Shown here: piece by piece, positions 10,932 to 20,566 of the stretch | How the letters are laid out: every line of letters begins with the position of its first letter | Numbering within the stretch: position 1 is the stretch's first letter | Source: Sphingomonadaceae bacterium PASS1 | GTDB lineage: Bacteria > Pseudomonadota > Alphaproteobacteria > Sphingomonadales > Sphingomonadaceae | DNA: 64,000 nt | Direction of reading: 5' to 3' | NCBI GenBank assembly: GCA_002255985.1 | Contig: NKIR01000002.1 | Coordinates: 208,479 to 272,478 of the forward strand | Notes under the pieces: model-generated | The model's database searches: none | What the model was told of the DNA's origin: nothing | The model's input: the letters and a program-made list of their open reading frames with translations, nothing else | Program-made: the position numbers and the translations under genes

Positions 10932-11837
10932 CTATCCCTTGCCCTTGGTCTTGGTCTTGCCCGCAATTGCGTTTTCTTCGATGAACGCAATAATTCGGCT
11001 CGCAATATCCTTGCCAGTGGCTTTTTCGATTCCTTCAAGCCCTGGCGAACTGTTCACTTCCATGATGACCGGGCCATGATTGGACCGGAGCATATCGACA
11101 CCGGCGACATTTAGCCCCATGGCGCGCGCGGCGCGGACCGCGGTTGAACGTTCTTCCGGTGTAATTTTGATGGCTTCGGCCGAACCGCCACGATGCAGGT
11201 TTGATCGAAAATCGCCCTCCGCACCCTTACGCTGCATCGATGCGACGACCTTGTTACCGATCACAAAACAACGGATGTCGGTGGCATTTGCCTCTTTGAT
11301 AAACTCCTGCACGAGGATGTTCACGTTCGCACCGCGAAAGGCCTCAATGACGGAGCGGGCAGACTTTTCGGTCTCGCCCAAAACCACGCCAATGCCTTGC
11401 GTGCCTTCCAACAGCTTGATGACCACGGGAGCGCCGCCGACCATTTTGATGACTTCTTCGGTTTGCTTGGGATCGTGGGCGAACGCCGTTACCGGCAGAC
11501 CAAGCCCCTTGCGCGCCAGAATCTGCAACGACCGCAGCTTGTCGCGGGAACGGCCGATGGCCACACTCTCGTTCAACGACCATACGTTCATCATCTCAAA
11601 CTGACGCAGTACAGCAAGGCCGTAAAATGTGATGGACGCGCCAATGCGCGGGATGACCGCGTCATATTTGCCAAGCTTGGCGCCCTGATAATATGCTTCG
11701 GGGCGGTGCGACGTGATGTTCATCGTCACCCGCAATGTATTCAGAATATCAATCTCATGTCCCCGCGCCAAGGCGGCTTCAACGAGCCTTTGATGCGAGT
11801 ATAGGTTGGCGTTGCGTGCCAACATGGCGATTTTCAT
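10932..11837 (-). CDS. rimK: Ribosomal protein S6 glutamate ligase (ATP-grasp)
   Basis: A 301-residue ATP-grasp ligase that adds glutamate residues to the C-terminus of ribosomal protein S6; length equals E. coli RimK. The N-terminal MKIAMLARN, the ATP-grasp [13 protein letters not shown], and the metal-binding end [14 protein letters not shown] are visible. Its start overlaps the stop of the RimB-like gene by ATGA, so the pair is translationally coupled. It is unusual to find it between adk and rpsM in the ribosomal operon. The basic, Lys-rich tail KTKTKGKG is short. Confidence 0.92.
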   Translation of the reverse strand: MKIAMLARNANLYSHQRLVEAALARGHEIDILNTLRVTMNITSHRPEAYYQGAKLGKYDAVIPRIGASITFYGLAVLRQFEMMNVWSLNESVAIGRSRDKLRSLQILARKGLGLPVTAFAHDPKQTEEVIKMVGGAPVVIKLLEGTQGIGVVLGETEKSARSVIEAFRGANVNILVQEFIKEANATDIRCFVIGNKVVASMQRKGAEGDFRSNLHRGGSAEAIKITPEERSTAVRAARAMGLNVAGVDMLRSNHGPVIMEVNSSPGLEGIEKATGKDIASRIIAFIEENAIAGKTKTKGKG

Positions 11838-12310
11838 ATGCTCGTATGTCCTTGATTCGCTGGCTTGCCCAATACCCAGCGTCGTCCGCTATTGACCAGA
11901 AAGCCGCGCCTTAGCGCCCGTCGGCCAATTAGCAAGGGAAAGGCCATCGAACGCCGGTTAGCCAAGGTGAGCTCTCCGTTCCAACACAGCTTACCAAAAC
12001 AAAATTGCGCTGAGATGACATAACGTTCTTGTGTGTCACCATTGGACGATCGCACCATGCGCCGGTCGACGACGGGCGCCTCATGGCGCTTTGGCTTTTC
12101 GCCCGCATTCAGACGGAACCAGAATTCAACGCACGGCTTGCCGTCGCGGACGATTGGCTTAATCCGGGTTGCATGTATCGATGACGTGGCTGCGCCTGTG
12201 TCCATTTTCGCATGTACTTGCGACAGGCCAAGGCTGGGCACATCGACCATTTCGCACCAGCCAATTTCTAATTTGGTACCCGAACGTGACTTGCCTCCCC
12301 CCACAGCCAA
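11834..12310 (-). CDS. rimB: RimB-like retropepsin-fold ATP-dependent zinc protease
   Basis: A 158-residue protein of the Zn_protease/retropepsin-like family (DUF785 type). The family core [14 protein letters not shown] carries the aspartyl-protease-like DTGA motif, and the C-terminal [18 protein letters not shown] is also typical. In Pseudomonas, RimB is encoded with RimK and modulates its activity; the ATGA overlap with rimK here supports the same partnership. The start is uncertain: 12310 is TTG with GGAG upstream, and no other in-frame start codon lies before the conserved domain except a nearby GTG. Family sure, symbol by analogy. Confidence 0.8.
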   Translation of the reverse strand: MAVGGGKSRSGTKLEIGWCEMVDVPSLGLSQVHAKMDTGAATSSIHATRIKPIVRDGKPCVEFWFRLNAGEKPKRHEAPVVDRRMVRSSNGDTQERYVISAQFCFGKLCWNGELTLANRRSMAFPLLIGRRALRRGFLVNSGRRWVLGKPANQGHTSI

Positions 12311-13018
12311 TTAGATTGGCTCCGTTGCGGGCGGATCGGCGACCGGATCGTCTTGTGTCGCCGGGTCCGCTGGTGCTTCATTCGGGTCGGCAGCTTCGGT
12401 CGCGGGCCCAATGTCCAACTTCTCAACATCCAAATTAAAGCCATCAGCCTTGAGCGGTTCAGCCGCGGTGGGTGCAAACGGCAGCAGCATATTTTTAAAT
12501 TGCTCGCCCAACACCTTATCAACCGCTGGCGCGATGTCAGCGACCTTATAGCGCATGTACCCGCCAACAACATAAGAGAAGCTGACACGTGTACCGCCGT
12601 CTTGCTTTGCGGGCTCCATCGCAACGGTCAGCGTCCCAATCACAGCTTCCGACTGGAGCGGCCCCAACGCGCCTTGCATCCGCAAGACTTTGCCGGGTTG
12701 CGCAAAAATAACGCGCATATGCTCGACGCTTCCGACCGTCTTGACCTTGCCGTTAGCGTCGGTTTCCTGAAACAGTTCGCAAAAGCACCCATTGGCTTGT
12801 GCATCGATATAAAAGCCAGCGCTCGAACCGGACCAGCTGTGCGCCTTGTTCCAATAGTCCTTTGGCGTAAGGAGGCGTTTCCATATCTCGTCGGGCGTTG
12901 CCTGAACGGTGGCGATGTGGATGACGTTAAAACCGGTTTCCGATGCAGCTTTAACGTCCGCAAATGCCGGCGATGCTGTTGCAGCAAATATGGCTGCCGT
13001 GATGACAAGATGTTTCAT
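12311..13018 (-). CDS. Exported SRPBCC (START-like) domain protein
   Basis: From the ATG at 13018 the protein has 235 residues: a signal peptide (MKHLVITAAIFAATASPAFA), a START/SRPBCC-like domain beginning VIHIATVQATPDEIWKRLL, and an acidic, proline-rich tail (DPNEAPADP onward) of about 35 residues. The fold binds hydrophobic ligands in other proteins, but no ligand can be named. It ends one base before the RimB-like gene, so it belongs to the same three-gene insertion between adk and rpsM. An exported protein in a ribosomal operon is out of place functionally. Confidence 0.75.
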   Translation of the reverse strand: MKHLVITAAIFAATASPAFADVKAASETGFNVIHIATVQATPDEIWKRLLTPKDYWNKAHSWSGSSAGFYIDAQANGCFCELFQETDANGKVKTVGSVEHMRVIFAQPGKVLRMQGALGPLQSEAVIGTLTVAMEPAKQDGGTRVSFSYVVGGYMRYKVADIAPAVDKVLGEQFKNMLLPFAPTAAEPLKADGFNLDVEKLDIGPATEAADPNEAPADPATQDDPVADPPATEPI

Positions 13019-13049
13019 GGAACGTGTGTCTAACAACCGTTTCCATTTC

Positions 13050-13082
13050 CGTCACCCTGAACTTGTCTCCGCAAGGTTCAGG
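13050..13082. repeat. Dispersed-type palindrome (CACCCTGAACTTG) overlapping the adk stop
   Basis: CGTCACCCTGAACTTGTCTCCGCAAGGTTCAGG forms a hairpin: CCTGAACTTG pairs with CAAGGTTCAGG with one bulge. The left half equals a palindrome I recall as frequent between genes in sphingomonad genomes (CACCCTGAACTTGTTTCAGGGT). The right arm runs into the adk stop codon. Only one copy is in this window, so the dispersed nature is from memory. Confidence 0.5.
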
Positions 13083-13722
13083 CGATGATAGCTTCAATCG
13101 CCTCGGTCACGTCTTCGATCGCAGCCATGCCATCCACGCGGCTCACAAGGCCGCGGGCATCATACAGTGGTAAGATTGGCTCGGTCTTTGCGCGATACTC
13201 CGCCATGCGGGTGCGTACGGTTTCTTCATTGTCATCGGGACGACGTTTAAACTCATGCGATTCGCATTTGTCACATGTGCCGTCTTTGACCGGTTTTTTG
13301 AAAACATCATGATAGCCATCACCGCAATTGGCGCAGGTGAAACGGCCAACAACGCGTTCGACCAACGCGTCTTCGTCAACAACCAGTTCAATCACATAAT
13401 GGAGCGTCCGTTCGCGCGCGGACAACAGGCCATCGAGAAGCGCGACTTGCGGCGCGGTGCGTGGATAGCCGTCGAAGATCAGGCCCTTGTCCGCAGGGAT
13501 GGCATCCATATGCTCGCCAAGAATTTCGGCCATCAATTCGTCAGGGAAAAGCTTCCCTGCCTTCATGATCTCATCCGCCATTTTACCGACTTCAGTGCCC
13601 GCCTTTACGGCAGCACGCAGGATATCGCCGGTCGACAATTGCACCATGCCATATTTCTCGACGAGAAATGCAGCCTGCGTTCCTTTGCCTGCGCCAGGAG
13701 GCCCCAAAAGGATGATATTCAT
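13078..13722 (-). CDS. adk: Adenylate kinase (zinc-type LID)
   Basis: Interconverts AMP + ATP and two ADP. The P-loop GPPGAGKGTQ is at residues 7-16, FDGYPR and the arginine-rich RRPDD follow. The LID contains CANC and CDKC, a four-cysteine zinc site seen in some bacterial adenylate kinases. At 214 residues it is a long-form enzyme. It follows secY by 35 bases as in most alphaproteobacteria; the next gene, normally rpsM, is replaced by the SRPBCC gene. A palindromic repeat overlaps its stop. Confidence 0.97.
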   Translation of the reverse strand: MNIILLGPPGAGKGTQAAFLVEKYGMVQLSTGDILRAAVKAGTEVGKMADEIMKAGKLFPDELMAEILGEHMDAIPADKGLIFDGYPRTAPQVALLDGLLSARERTLHYVIELVVDEDALVERVVGRFTCANCGDGYHDVFKKPVKDGTCDKCESHEFKRRPDDNEETVRTRMAEYRAKTEPILPLYDARGLVSRVDGMAAIEDVTEAIEAIIA

Positions 13723-13757
13723 GAAACGTGTCCCTGTTCGTTTCGATGTCGCACCCC

Positions 13758-15134
13758 TTAGCGGGCGCGTCCACCCTTCAACTTGGCCTTCTTCAACAAA
13801 TCCCCATATTGATGGGCGAGCAGATGGCTCTGGATCTGTGAAATCGTATCAATGGTGACGTTGACCAGAATGAGCAAGCTGGTTCCGCCAATCGCGAAGA
13901 ACTGCTGCTGGCCGGTTTGACCCATGACATAGTCAGGCAACAAGCAGACCAAGGTCAGATAGGCGGCGCCCAACACGGTGATGCGTGTCAGAACATAATC
14001 CAGATAGGATTCGGTGTTCTTGCCCGGACGAATGCCCGGAATGAAGCCACCGGCTTTTTTCAGATTCTCGGATGTTTCTTCCGGATTGAACACCACAGCG
14101 GTGTAAAAGAAGCAGAAGAAGATTATGCCGAGGCCATAGAGCGCCAGATACACCGGCTGCCCATGGGCCAGATATTGGTTCAATGTGATGACAAAGTCAC
14201 CCATCGCGCTTTCACCCGCAACCTTGTTTCCACCAAGCTGCGTGATGGTGATCGGCAACAGCAACAATGACGATGCAAAAATCGGCGGGATGACGCCAGC
14301 AGTGTTGATCTTCAATGGAAGATGGCTGCGGTCAGCCTGCATCATGCCGCGCTGCGTCGCGCGCTTTGGATATTGAATAAGCACCCGGCGCTGGCCGCGC
14401 TCCATGAAACAGATCAGCAAAGTCAGGCCGACAAACATCAACAGAAAGCCGACGATCAGAAAGCCACTGATCGATCCGGTCCGTCCGCCTTCAAGAAGCT
14501 GTGCGAACAACCGTGGCATTTGGGCGACGATACCCGCCATGATGATCAATGAGATACCGTTGCCGATACCGCGCGACGTAATCTGTTCACCCAGCCACAT
14601 CAGGAACATGGTGCCGCCGATAAGGCTGATGGTCGCAACGACGCGGAACATTAGGCCCGGTTCAACAACCGCGCTAATGCCGTTGGCCGCAGCGAGGCTT
14701 TCGAGCCCTGCCGCAAGGAAATATCCCTGCACCGCGGTCAGGAACACCGTACCGTAGCGGGTATATTGATTGAGTTTCTTGCGTCCGCTCTCGCCCTCTT
14801 TCTTGATGGCAGCAAGCGTAGGCGACAGTGATGCAGCGAGCTGCACCACGATCGACGCTGTAATATAGGGCATGACGCCAAGCGCGATGAGGCTCATGCG
14901 CTCAAGGCTGCCGCCCGAGAAAGTGTTGAAGATATCAAGCACACCGCCAGCAGCGTTGTTCGCATAAAGGGCTGCTTGCGCGATGGGATCAACGCCCGGC
15001 AGCGGCACGAAGCTCAGCATCCGGAATACGATGAGCGCGCCAATAGTGAACCAAATGCGGTTCTTAAGCTCTGTTGCCTGCCCGAACTTCGATAAATTGA
15101 GGTTCGATGCCATTTGGTCGGCCCGAGATGCCAT
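13758..15134 (-). CDS. secY: Protein translocase subunit SecY
   Basis: Pore-forming subunit of the Sec translocon, 458 residues, ten membrane segments. The ATG at 15134 (MASRADQMASNLNLSKF) is the conserved start rather than the longer ORF at 15173. Family stretches LPGVDP, GIGNGISLIIMAGI and the cytoplasmic QYPKRATQRGMMQADRSHLPLKINTAGVIP loop, partly quoted here as QYPKRA, are present. Separated from rplO by 172 bases holding a hairpin. Confidence 0.97.
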   Translation of the reverse strand: MASRADQMASNLNLSKFGQATELKNRIWFTIGALIVFRMLSFVPLPGVDPIAQAALYANNAAGGVLDIFNTFSGGSLERMSLIALGVMPYITASIVVQLAASLSPTLAAIKKEGESGRKKLNQYTRYGTVFLTAVQGYFLAAGLESLAAANGISAVVEPGLMFRVVATISLIGGTMFLMWLGEQITSRGIGNGISLIIMAGIVAQMPRLFAQLLEGGRTGSISGFLIVGFLLMFVGLTLLICFMERGQRRVLIQYPKRATQRGMMQADRSHLPLKINTAGVIPPIFASSLLLLPITITQLGGNKVAGESAMGDFVITLNQYLAHGQPVYLALYGLGIIFFCFFYTAVVFNPEETSENLKKAGGFIPGIRPGKNTESYLDYVLTRITVLGAAYLTLVCLLPDYVMGQTGQQQFFAIGGTSLLILVNVTIDTISQIQSHLLAHQYGDLLKKAKLKGGRAR

Positions 15135-15248
15135 GATATACGTTCCTTGGTTCCGGATTAACCGTGAATGCACTATAATCGCGCAACGGCTTCACCCCAA
15201 AAATTTCGCCTGACTGTATCTGGACGAACCCCAGAAATGTCAAACCCC

Positions 15249-15277
15249 GCCAGCCCATATCGGGAAGCGGGGCTGGC
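15249..15277 (-). promoter_or_regulatory. Stem-loop in the rplO-secY spacer
   Basis: GCCAGCCC (15249-15256) pairs perfectly with GGGCTGGC (15270-15277). In the minus direction it follows the rplO stop by about 30 bases and is trailed by GGGGTTTGAC, with no real T-tract. Probably a processing site or partial attenuator that lowers secY-adk expression relative to ribosomal proteins. Confidence 0.5.
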
Positions 15278-15306
15278 ATGACAAGAGCGAAGTCGTCGCC
15301 CCCGCC

Positions 15307-15843
15307 TTATTTCTTGGCCGCAGCTTCTTTAGCAGCGTTCTTGACTGACGATTTCTTCGCAGCGGCTTTTTCCGAAGCAGAAACCTTTACCAGCACTTCA
15401 ACCTTACCACCGGCCTTTTCAACTGCCTCAACGGCTGCCTTCGAAGCACCAGCGACAGAGAAGTTAACCTTGGAGGTGAGTTCACCCTTGGCCAACAAAC
15501 GGACGCCGTCCTTGCCACCACGTGCAAGACCAGCTGCCTTCAACGCCGCATGGTCAACAACAGCTTTGATGTCAATTTTCTTGGCATCGATAAACTTCTG
15601 GATCATGCCCAGGTTTACTTCTGCATGGTCCTTGGCGAAGATGTTGTTGAAGCCGCGCTTTGGAATACGCATGTGAAGTGGCATCTGGCCGCCTTCAAAT
15701 CCGTTGATCGAAACACCCGAACGGCTGGTCTGACCCTTTTGGCCGCGACCCGAGGTCTTGCCTTTGCCCGAACCAATACCACGGCCAACGCGCATACGGC
15801 GATGGCGGGCGCCTTCGTTGTCTTTAATGTCATTCAATTTCAT
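15307..15843 (-). CDS. rplO: 50S ribosomal protein L15
   Basis: Large-subunit assembly protein, 178 residues from [12 protein letters not shown] at 15843. The [19 protein letters not shown] motif region is intact. Compared with E. coli L15 (144), it has a Lys/Ala-rich tail of roughly 30 residues ending [11 protein letters not shown], common in alphaproteobacteria. Confidence 0.97.
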   Translation of the reverse strand: MKLNDIKDNEGARHRRMRVGRGIGSGKGKTSGRGQKGQTSRSGVSINGFEGGQMPLHMRIPKRGFNNIFAKDHAEVNLGMIQKFIDAKKIDIKAVVDHAALKAAGLARGGKDGVRLLAKGELTSKVNFSVAGASKAAVEAVEKAGGKVEVLVKVSASEKAAAKKSSVKNAAKEAAAKK

Positions 15844-15882
15844 GTCGTGCACTCGCTTTCGCTTTAATTCGCGCTGATGATA

Positions 15883-16059
15883 TTAGTCCTGAATCTGGAC
15901 CATGTGACGAACTGTGCGGATCATTCCGCGCACTTCGGCTGTGTCTTCTATTTCGACAACGCGGTTCATCTTGTCAAGGCCAAGGCCCTTCAAAGTTGCG
16001 CGCTGTGAGGCTGGACGGCGGATCGGCGAACCGGTCTGCTTCAGTTTAATCTTCGCCAT
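15883..16059 (-). CDS. rpmD: 50S ribosomal protein L30 (too short for the ORF track)
   Basis: A 58-residue reading frame between rplO and rpsE, missing from the supplied ORF list. Translation begins [16 protein letters not shown] and includes the L30 signature [12 protein letters not shown] and [13 protein letters not shown]. Position, length and motifs fit exactly the usual rpsE-rpmD-rplO order. It starts 5 bases after the rpsE stop. Confidence 0.96.
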   Translation of the reverse strand: MAKIKLKQTGSPIRRPASQRATLKGLGLDKMNRVVEIEDTAEVRGMIRTVRHMVQIQD

Positions 16060-16064
16060 ATCGA

Positions 16065-16760
16065 TTACTCCGCAATAGCTTCTGCGTCGGCTTCAGCAGT
16101 TTTGCTGCCACCGCGACCAAGAAGGTCGGCGATTTTCTTGCCGCGACGCTGCGCTACTGACTTGGGGCTGGTCTGTTCAGACAGCGCCGCAAAAGTAGCA
16201 CGGATCATGTTGTAAGGGTTCGACGTGCCGACCGACTTGGTCACAACGTCTGCAACGCCCAGGCTTTCGAAGACAGCGCGCATTGGGCCACCTGCGATGA
16301 TGCCGGTACCGGCTGGTGCCGAACGCAACGTCACCTTGCCAGCGCCGAAATGGCCCTTGCCGTCGTGATGCAACGTACGACCGTCTTTCAGGGCGACGCG
16401 GATCATCGATTTCTTGGCAGCTGCGGTAGCTTTGTTGATGGCTTCTGGCACTTCGCGTGCTTTACCATGACCAAAACCTACGCGACCTTGACCGTCACCA
16501 ACAACAACGAGTGCCGCAAAACCGAAGCGCTTACCGCCCTTAACAGTTTTCGAAACGCGGTTGATGTGAACGAGCTTTTCGATCGTGCCATCATCTTCTT
16601 CCTGTGCAGGACGACGATCGTTGTTACGACCACGGCCACCGCCACCGCGGTTATCACCGCCGCCGCCACGACCGCCGCGACCGCGACGTTGACCTTCGGC
16701 TGCTTCAGGAGCTGCGCCGTCAGTCACAGGTACAGTGCTTTCAGTGTTTTCAGCCATCAT
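16065..16760 (-). CDS. rpsE: 30S ribosomal protein S5 with Gly/Arg-rich N-terminal extension
   Basis: Small-subunit fidelity protein, 231 residues versus 167 in E. coli. The conserved core starts near residue 60 ([18 protein letters not shown]) and contains [10 protein letters not shown] and [13 protein letters not shown]. The extra N-terminus has an acidic start and an RGG-like block ([11 protein letters not shown]). Two adjacent ATGs at 16760 and 16757 are possible starts; the first overlaps the rplR stop as TGATG. The C-terminus carries a short acidic tail. Confidence 0.96.
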   Translation of the reverse strand: MMAENTESTVPVTDGAAPEAAEGQRRGRGGRGGGGDNRGGGGRGRNNDRRPAQEEDDGTIEKLVHINRVSKTVKGGKRFGFAALVVVGDGQGRVGFGHGKAREVPEAINKATAAAKKSMIRVALKDGRTLHHDGKGHFGAGKVTLRSAPAGTGIIAGGPMRAVFESLGVADVVTKSVGTSNPYNMIRATFAALSEQTSPKSVAQRRGKKIADLLGRGGSKTAEADAEAIAE

Positions 16761-17113
16761 CAGAACTCCAATCCGCCTTCGCGCGCTGCATCAGCAAGCG
16801 CTTTGACGCGACCGTGGAACAGGAACCCGCCACGATCAAAAACCACGCTGGAAATGCCAGCTTTCTTAGCAGCTTCGGCTACCCGCTTGCCAACATCAGC
16901 CGCAGCTTCAGTTGTCGAGCCGTTCTTAGCCTTCACGTCCTTGTCGAGGGTCGAAGCAGACGCGATGGTCGCGCCCTTCGAATCGTCAATGACTTGCGCA
17001 TAGATGTGGCGACCAGTGCGGTGCACGGAAAGACGAGGACGTCCAGCAACCTGCGCCCGCAATTTCGAACGAACGCGTTGACGGCGCCTTGCAAAGAGAG
17101 ACAGTTTTGCCAT
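16760..17113 (-). CDS. rplR: 50S ribosomal protein L18
   Basis: 5S rRNA-binding protein, 117 residues. The basic N-terminus [31 protein letters not shown] and C-terminal [21 protein letters not shown] are standard. Its start touches the rplF stop and its stop overlaps the rpsE start, so translation is coupled. Confidence 0.97.
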   Translation of the reverse strand: MAKLSLFARRRQRVRSKLRAQVAGRPRLSVHRTGRHIYAQVIDDSKGATIASASTLDKDVKAKNGSTTEAAADVGKRVAEAAKKAGISSVVFDRGGFLFHGRVKALADAAREGGLEF

Positions 17114-17646
17114 TATTTCTTCTTCCCTTCCTTGCGGAAGATATACTCGCCGCGGTACTTGATGCCCTTGCCCTTATATGGCTCTGGCTTCCTCCAGCGA
17201 CGGATTTCAGCAGCAACCTGCCCAACCTTCTGCTTGTCGATACCTGAGATTTCCACCGTGGTGTTATCAGGTGTCTTGATTTCAATGCCATCTGGGATCG
17301 CAAAGTCGACATCATGGCTGTAGCCAAGTTGCAGCTTCAACATCTTGCCTTGGCTGTTTGCACGATAACCAACGCCGGTGATTTCAAGGACTTTCGTAAA
17401 GCCTTCGGTCACACCGGTAACGAGGTTCTGTACCAACGTACGCTGCATACCCCAAAACGCGCGGGCTGCCTTGCTACCATTGGCAGGCTTTACCGAAAGG
17501 CCGTCGTCCTGCATCTCGTAAGAGATAAGGTCGCTCATAGGCATTTTCAGTTCGCCCTTCGGTCCTTTGACCGAAAGCGTGCCCGCTTCCATGCTGGCGG
17601 TTACGCCGGCAGGAATGGGAACAGGTTTCTTACCAATGCGGCTCAT
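17113..17646 (-). CDS. rplF: 50S ribosomal protein L6
   Basis: Large-subunit protein near the sarcin-ricin loop, 177 residues as usual. Starts [15 protein letters not shown], ends with [13 protein letters not shown] followed by a basic tail. Overlaps rpsH by one base and rplR by one base in the spc operon. Confidence 0.97.
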   Translation of the reverse strand: MSRIGKKPVPIPAGVTASMEAGTLSVKGPKGELKMPMSDLISYEMQDDGLSVKPANGSKAARAFWGMQRTLVQNLVTGVTEGFTKVLEITGVGYRANSQGKMLKLQLGYSHDVDFAIPDGIEIKTPDNTTVEISGIDKQKVGQVAAEIRRWRKPEPYKGKGIKYRGEYIFRKEGKKK

Positions 17647-18041
17647 TAGAATACCTCCGCCAGGATTTCGCCGCCGACATTCTGTGCGCGCGCTTCGGCG
17701 TCAGACAGAACGCCTTTTGGCGTCGAAACGATGGTGATGCCAAGGCCGTTGCGGATAACCGGAAGCTCTTGGCTTCCTGAATATACGCGGCGACCAGGCT
17801 TCGAAACGCGGGCGACATGCTGAATAGCGGGAGCGCCTTCGAAATATTTCAGCTCGATGCGGATGCCCTTATGTGCACCCAACGCTTCTTCGCTGTAACC
17901 GCGAATATAGCCTTCACGCTGCAAAACATCGAGAACGTGGGTACGCAGGCTGGACGCTGGCGAGACTACAGAGTCTTTCTTCGCCCGCTGGCCGTTGCGG
18001 ATACGGGTGAGCATATCACCCAAAGGATCGGTCATTGCCAT
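17646..18041 (-). CDS. rpsH: 30S ribosomal protein S8
   Basis: Central-domain 16S rRNA binder, 131 residues. Starts [16 protein letters not shown] after an initial MA, and ends with [22 protein letters not shown]. In E. coli S8 represses the spc operon by binding the rplE region; no leader with that structure was recognised here. It follows rpsN by 11 bases. Confidence 0.97.
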   Translation of the reverse strand: MAMTDPLGDMLTRIRNGQRAKKDSVVSPASSLRTHVLDVLQREGYIRGYSEEALGAHKGIRIELKYFEGAPAIQHVARVSKPGRRVYSGSQELPVIRNGLGITIVSTPKGVLSDAEARAQNVGGEILAEVF

Positions 18042-18052
18042 CTATCTTATCC

Positions 18053-18358
18053 TTACCAGCTCGACTTCGTAACGCCCGGGATCATGCCCTTATTGGCAAG
18101 ATTACGCAGTTCGATACGGTTCAGCTTGAATTTACGGTACACGCCGCGAGGACGCCCGGTGGTTTCGCAACGGTTACGCACGCGGTGCGGGTTACCATTG
18201 CGGGGAATTTCAGCCATTTTCAGGCGTGCAATCAAACGCTCGCTGTCATCCAACGACTGGTCTTTCGCCATCGCCTTCAACTTCGCATAAAGTCCGGCGT
18301 ATTTCTTTGCCAGCTTCTTGCGACGCTCGTTCTTGTTTATGGAGCTCAGTTTAGCCAT
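18053..18358 (-). CDS. rpsN: 30S ribosomal protein S14 (zinc-independent form)
   Basis: Small-subunit head protein of 101 residues. The long form without CxxC motifs is present ([21 protein letters not shown] carries one Cys only, quoted in part as [11 protein letters not shown]), so it does not need zinc. Starts one base within the rplE stop region. Confidence 0.97.
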   Translation of the reverse strand: MAKLSSINKNERRKKLAKKYAGLYAKLKAMAKDQSLDDSERLIARLKMAEIPRNGNPHRVRNRCETTGRPRGVYRKFKLNRIELRNLANKGMIPGVTKSSW

Positions 18359-18942
18359 TATGCAGCCGCCTTTTCGTCAGCTTCTTCTACAGGGAACGGG
18401 AAGCCGAACAGCTTAAGCAGTTCGCGCGCCTCGTCGTCCGAGTTTGCCGAAGTCGTTACGATCACATCCATGCCGCGCACCGTGTCGATGGCGTCATAGC
18501 TGATTTCTGGGAAAATTATCTGTTCCTTGAGACCCATCGCAAAGTTGCCACGGCCGTCAAAGCTCTTTGGGTTCAGGCCACGGAAATCGCGAATGCGTGG
18601 CATTGCGATGGTGACGAGGCGATCCAAGAATTCATACATCTGGGCACCACGAAGCGTTACTTTCACGCCGATTGGCATGCCTTCACGCAGCTTGAAGCCA
18701 GCGATGGATTTCTTCGCCTTGGTGATGACTGGCTTTTGACCAGCAATCAGTTCCATTTCAGCAAGAGCGGTCGTAACCTTCTTCTTGTCCTGCGAACCTT
18801 CACCAACACCCATGTTGAGTGTGATCTTTTCGATCTTCGGCACTGCGAAGCGGTTTGTGTAACCGAACTTTTCAGTCAAGCCCTTGACGACGGCGTCGTC
18901 GTAAAGCTTCTTCATACGTGGAGTGTATTTGGTATCAGCCAC
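18358..18942 (-). CDS. rplE: 50S ribosomal protein L5
   Basis: 5S rRNA-binding central protuberance protein, 194 residues. Contains [29 protein letters not shown] and [16 protein letters not shown]. Overlaps rplX by eight bases, ensuring coupled translation. A short acidic C-terminus (EEADEKAAA) extends past the E. coli end. Confidence 0.97.
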   Translation of the reverse strand: MADTKYTPRMKKLYDDAVVKGLTEKFGYTNRFAVPKIEKITLNMGVGEGSQDKKKVTTALAEMELIAGQKPVITKAKKSIAGFKLREGMPIGVKVTLRGAQMYEFLDRLVTIAMPRIRDFRGLNPKSFDGRGNFAMGLKEQIIFPEISYDAIDTVRGMDVIVTTSANSDDEARELLKLFGFPFPVEEADEKAAA

Positions 18943-19255
18943 TGATCGTCTCCCCGGACTTCACGGCCACGCGGACCTTCTTGCCGTCCTTGGTTTCCAC
19001 GCGAACGCGTGTTGCCTTGCCTGTTTTCGGATCCGCCAAAGCCACATTCGAAATGTGCAGCGGTGCTTCAAAGCGATCGAGACCGCCCTGCGGGTTTGCC
19101 TGCGAGGCTTTCCGGTGACGCACAGCAATGTTGACGCCTGCGACGACCACTTTGCTGTCCTTAGGCATTACGGCGGTTACTTCGCCGGACTTGCCCTTGT
19201 CTTTACCGGCGAGCACGACGACCGTGTCACCCTTTTTGATTTTTGCCAGAGCCAT
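18935..19255 (-). CDS. rplX: 50S ribosomal protein L24
   Basis: Assembly initiator of the large subunit, 106 residues with KOW motif: [20 protein letters not shown], then [15 protein letters not shown]. Two bases after rplN. Standard length and sequence. Confidence 0.97.
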   Translation of the reverse strand: MALAKIKKGDTVVVLAGKDKGKSGEVTAVMPKDSKVVVAGVNIAVRHRKASQANPQGGLDRFEAPLHISNVALADPKTGKATRVRVETKDGKKVRVAVKSGETISG

Positions 19256-19257
19256 TG

Positions 19258-19626
19258 TTATAGCACCTCCGGTGCCAAGCTGATGATTTTCATGTGGTTC
19301 TTGGCGCGCAGTTCACGGACCACTGGTCCGAAAATACGTGTGCCAATCGGCTCCTTGTTGTTACCGATAAGAACGGCAGCATTGGAGTCGAAGCGAATAA
19401 CCGACCCGTCTGCACGGCGGATGTCCTTGCGTGTGCGAACAATAACGGCCTTGTGCACGTCACCCTTCTTTACCTTACCGCGCGGCGCAGCTTCTTTGAT
19501 CGACACCACGATGATGTCGCCCACGCCAGCTACGCGACGCTTGGAACCGCCAAGCACCTTGATGCACTGAACGCGCTTTGCGCCGCTGTTGTCCGCAACA
19601 TCGAGATTGGATTGCATCTGAATCAT
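19258..19626 (-). CDS. rplN: 50S ribosomal protein L14
   Basis: Interface protein of the large subunit, 122 residues exactly as in the family. [20 protein letters not shown] and [16 protein letters not shown] are diagnostic. Four bases after rpsQ. Confidence 0.98.
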   Translation of the reverse strand: MIQMQSNLDVADNSGAKRVQCIKVLGGSKRRVAGVGDIIVVSIKEAAPRGKVKKGDVHKAVIVRTRKDIRRADGSVIRFDSNAAVLIGNNKEPIGTRIFGPVVRELRAKNHMKIISLAPEVL

Positions 19627-19630
19627 GGAA

Positions 19631-19894
19631 TCAATCCTCCTTCGTTGCGGCGACCGGGGCAGCAGCGTCAGCTACCAAGCGCCAGGTCTTGTTCTTGGAA
19701 ATCGGCGCGCACTCTTCGATGCGGACGACTTGGCCTTCTTTCACGACGTTGTTTTCGTCATGGGCGTGATACTTCTTCGTGCGACGAATGATCTTGCCGT
19801 AAAGCGGGTGCTTCACTTTGCGCTCGACGAGAACGACAATGGTCTTGTCATTCTTGTCGGAGACCACGGTCCCTGTGAGAATACGTTTTGGCAT
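19631..19894 (-). CDS. rpsQ: 30S ribosomal protein S17
   Basis: Primary 16S rRNA binder, 87 residues from [16 protein letters not shown] at 19894; the longer ORF in the track reaches back into rpm[21 protein letters not shown] is typical. A GGAGCT site lies before the ATG. Confidence 0.97.
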   Translation of the reverse strand: MPKRILTGTVVSDKNDKTIVVLVERKVKHPLYGKIIRRTKKYHAHDENNVVKEGQVVRIEECAPISKNKTWRLVADAAAPVAATKED

Positions 19895-19904
19895 GGGTAG
19901 CTCC

Positions 19905-20114
19905 TTATGCCGTCTTTGCGGCGGCGCGCTGGCGCTCACCCTGCAGGGTTTTGATGCGGGCGATGTCACGACGCACTTCACGCACACGTGCCGGCTTTTC
20001 CATCTGGCCAGTGGCCGATTGGAAACGCAGGTTAAACGCTTCGCGCTTCAATTCGCCGAGCTGAACAGCAAGCTGATCGTCGCTCTTGACGCGGAGATCT
20101 TCGGTTTTGCTCAT
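19905..20114 (-). CDS. rpmC: 50S ribosomal protein L29
   Basis: Tunnel-exit protein, 69 residues. Two-helix hairpin with the family stretch [16 protein letters not shown] and [13 protein letters not shown]. One base after rplP. It forms part of the docking site for trigger factor and SRP on the ribosome. Confidence 0.97.
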   Translation of the reverse strand: MSKTEDLRVKSDDQLAVQLGELKREAFNLRFQSATGQMEKPARVREVRRDIARIKTLQGERQRAAAKTA

Positions 20115-20115
20115 C

Positions 20116-20550
20116 TTATGATGCTCCCAGATGCGAGGTGTCGCCGAGACGCGCCACGACCTTGGTCTTGATTGGCAGTTTCATGGCTGCACGCTGGAAT
20201 GCGACAGCTGCGAGTGGACCAGGAACACCGTCGAGTTCAAACATGATACGGCCAGGTTTAACCTTGGCTGCCCAATATTCGACAGAACCCTTGCCCTTAC
20301 CCTGACGAACTTCGGCAGGCTTTTTCGTGACCGGCACGTCCGGGAAGATACGGATCCACAAACGACCCTGACGTTTGATGTGACGCGTAATCGCGCGGCG
20401 CGCCGCTTCGATCTGACGTGCGGTAATCCGCTCTGGCTCAAGCGCCTTCAAGCCGTATGAACCGAAGTTCAGGTCAGACCCGCCCTTGGCTTCGCCCTTG
20501 ATGCGTCCCTTGAACTGCTTGCGGAACTTTGTTTTCTTTGGTTGCAACAT
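20116..20550 (-). CDS. rplP: 50S ribosomal protein L16
   Basis: Large-subunit A-site protein, 144 residues. [16 protein letters not shown] is the usual start, and [21 protein letters not shown] is the conserved central loop (quoted in part as KGKGSVEYW). Follows rpsC by 16 bases. Confidence 0.97.
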   Translation of the reverse strand: MLQPKKTKFRKQFKGRIKGEAKGGSDLNFGSYGLKALEPERITARQIEAARRAITRHIKRQGRLWIRIFPDVPVTKKPAEVRQGKGKGSVEYWAAKVKPGRIMFELDGVPGPLAAVAFQRAAMKLPIKTKVVARLGDTSHLGAS

Positions 20551-20566
20551 GTCTAGTTCCTAACCT

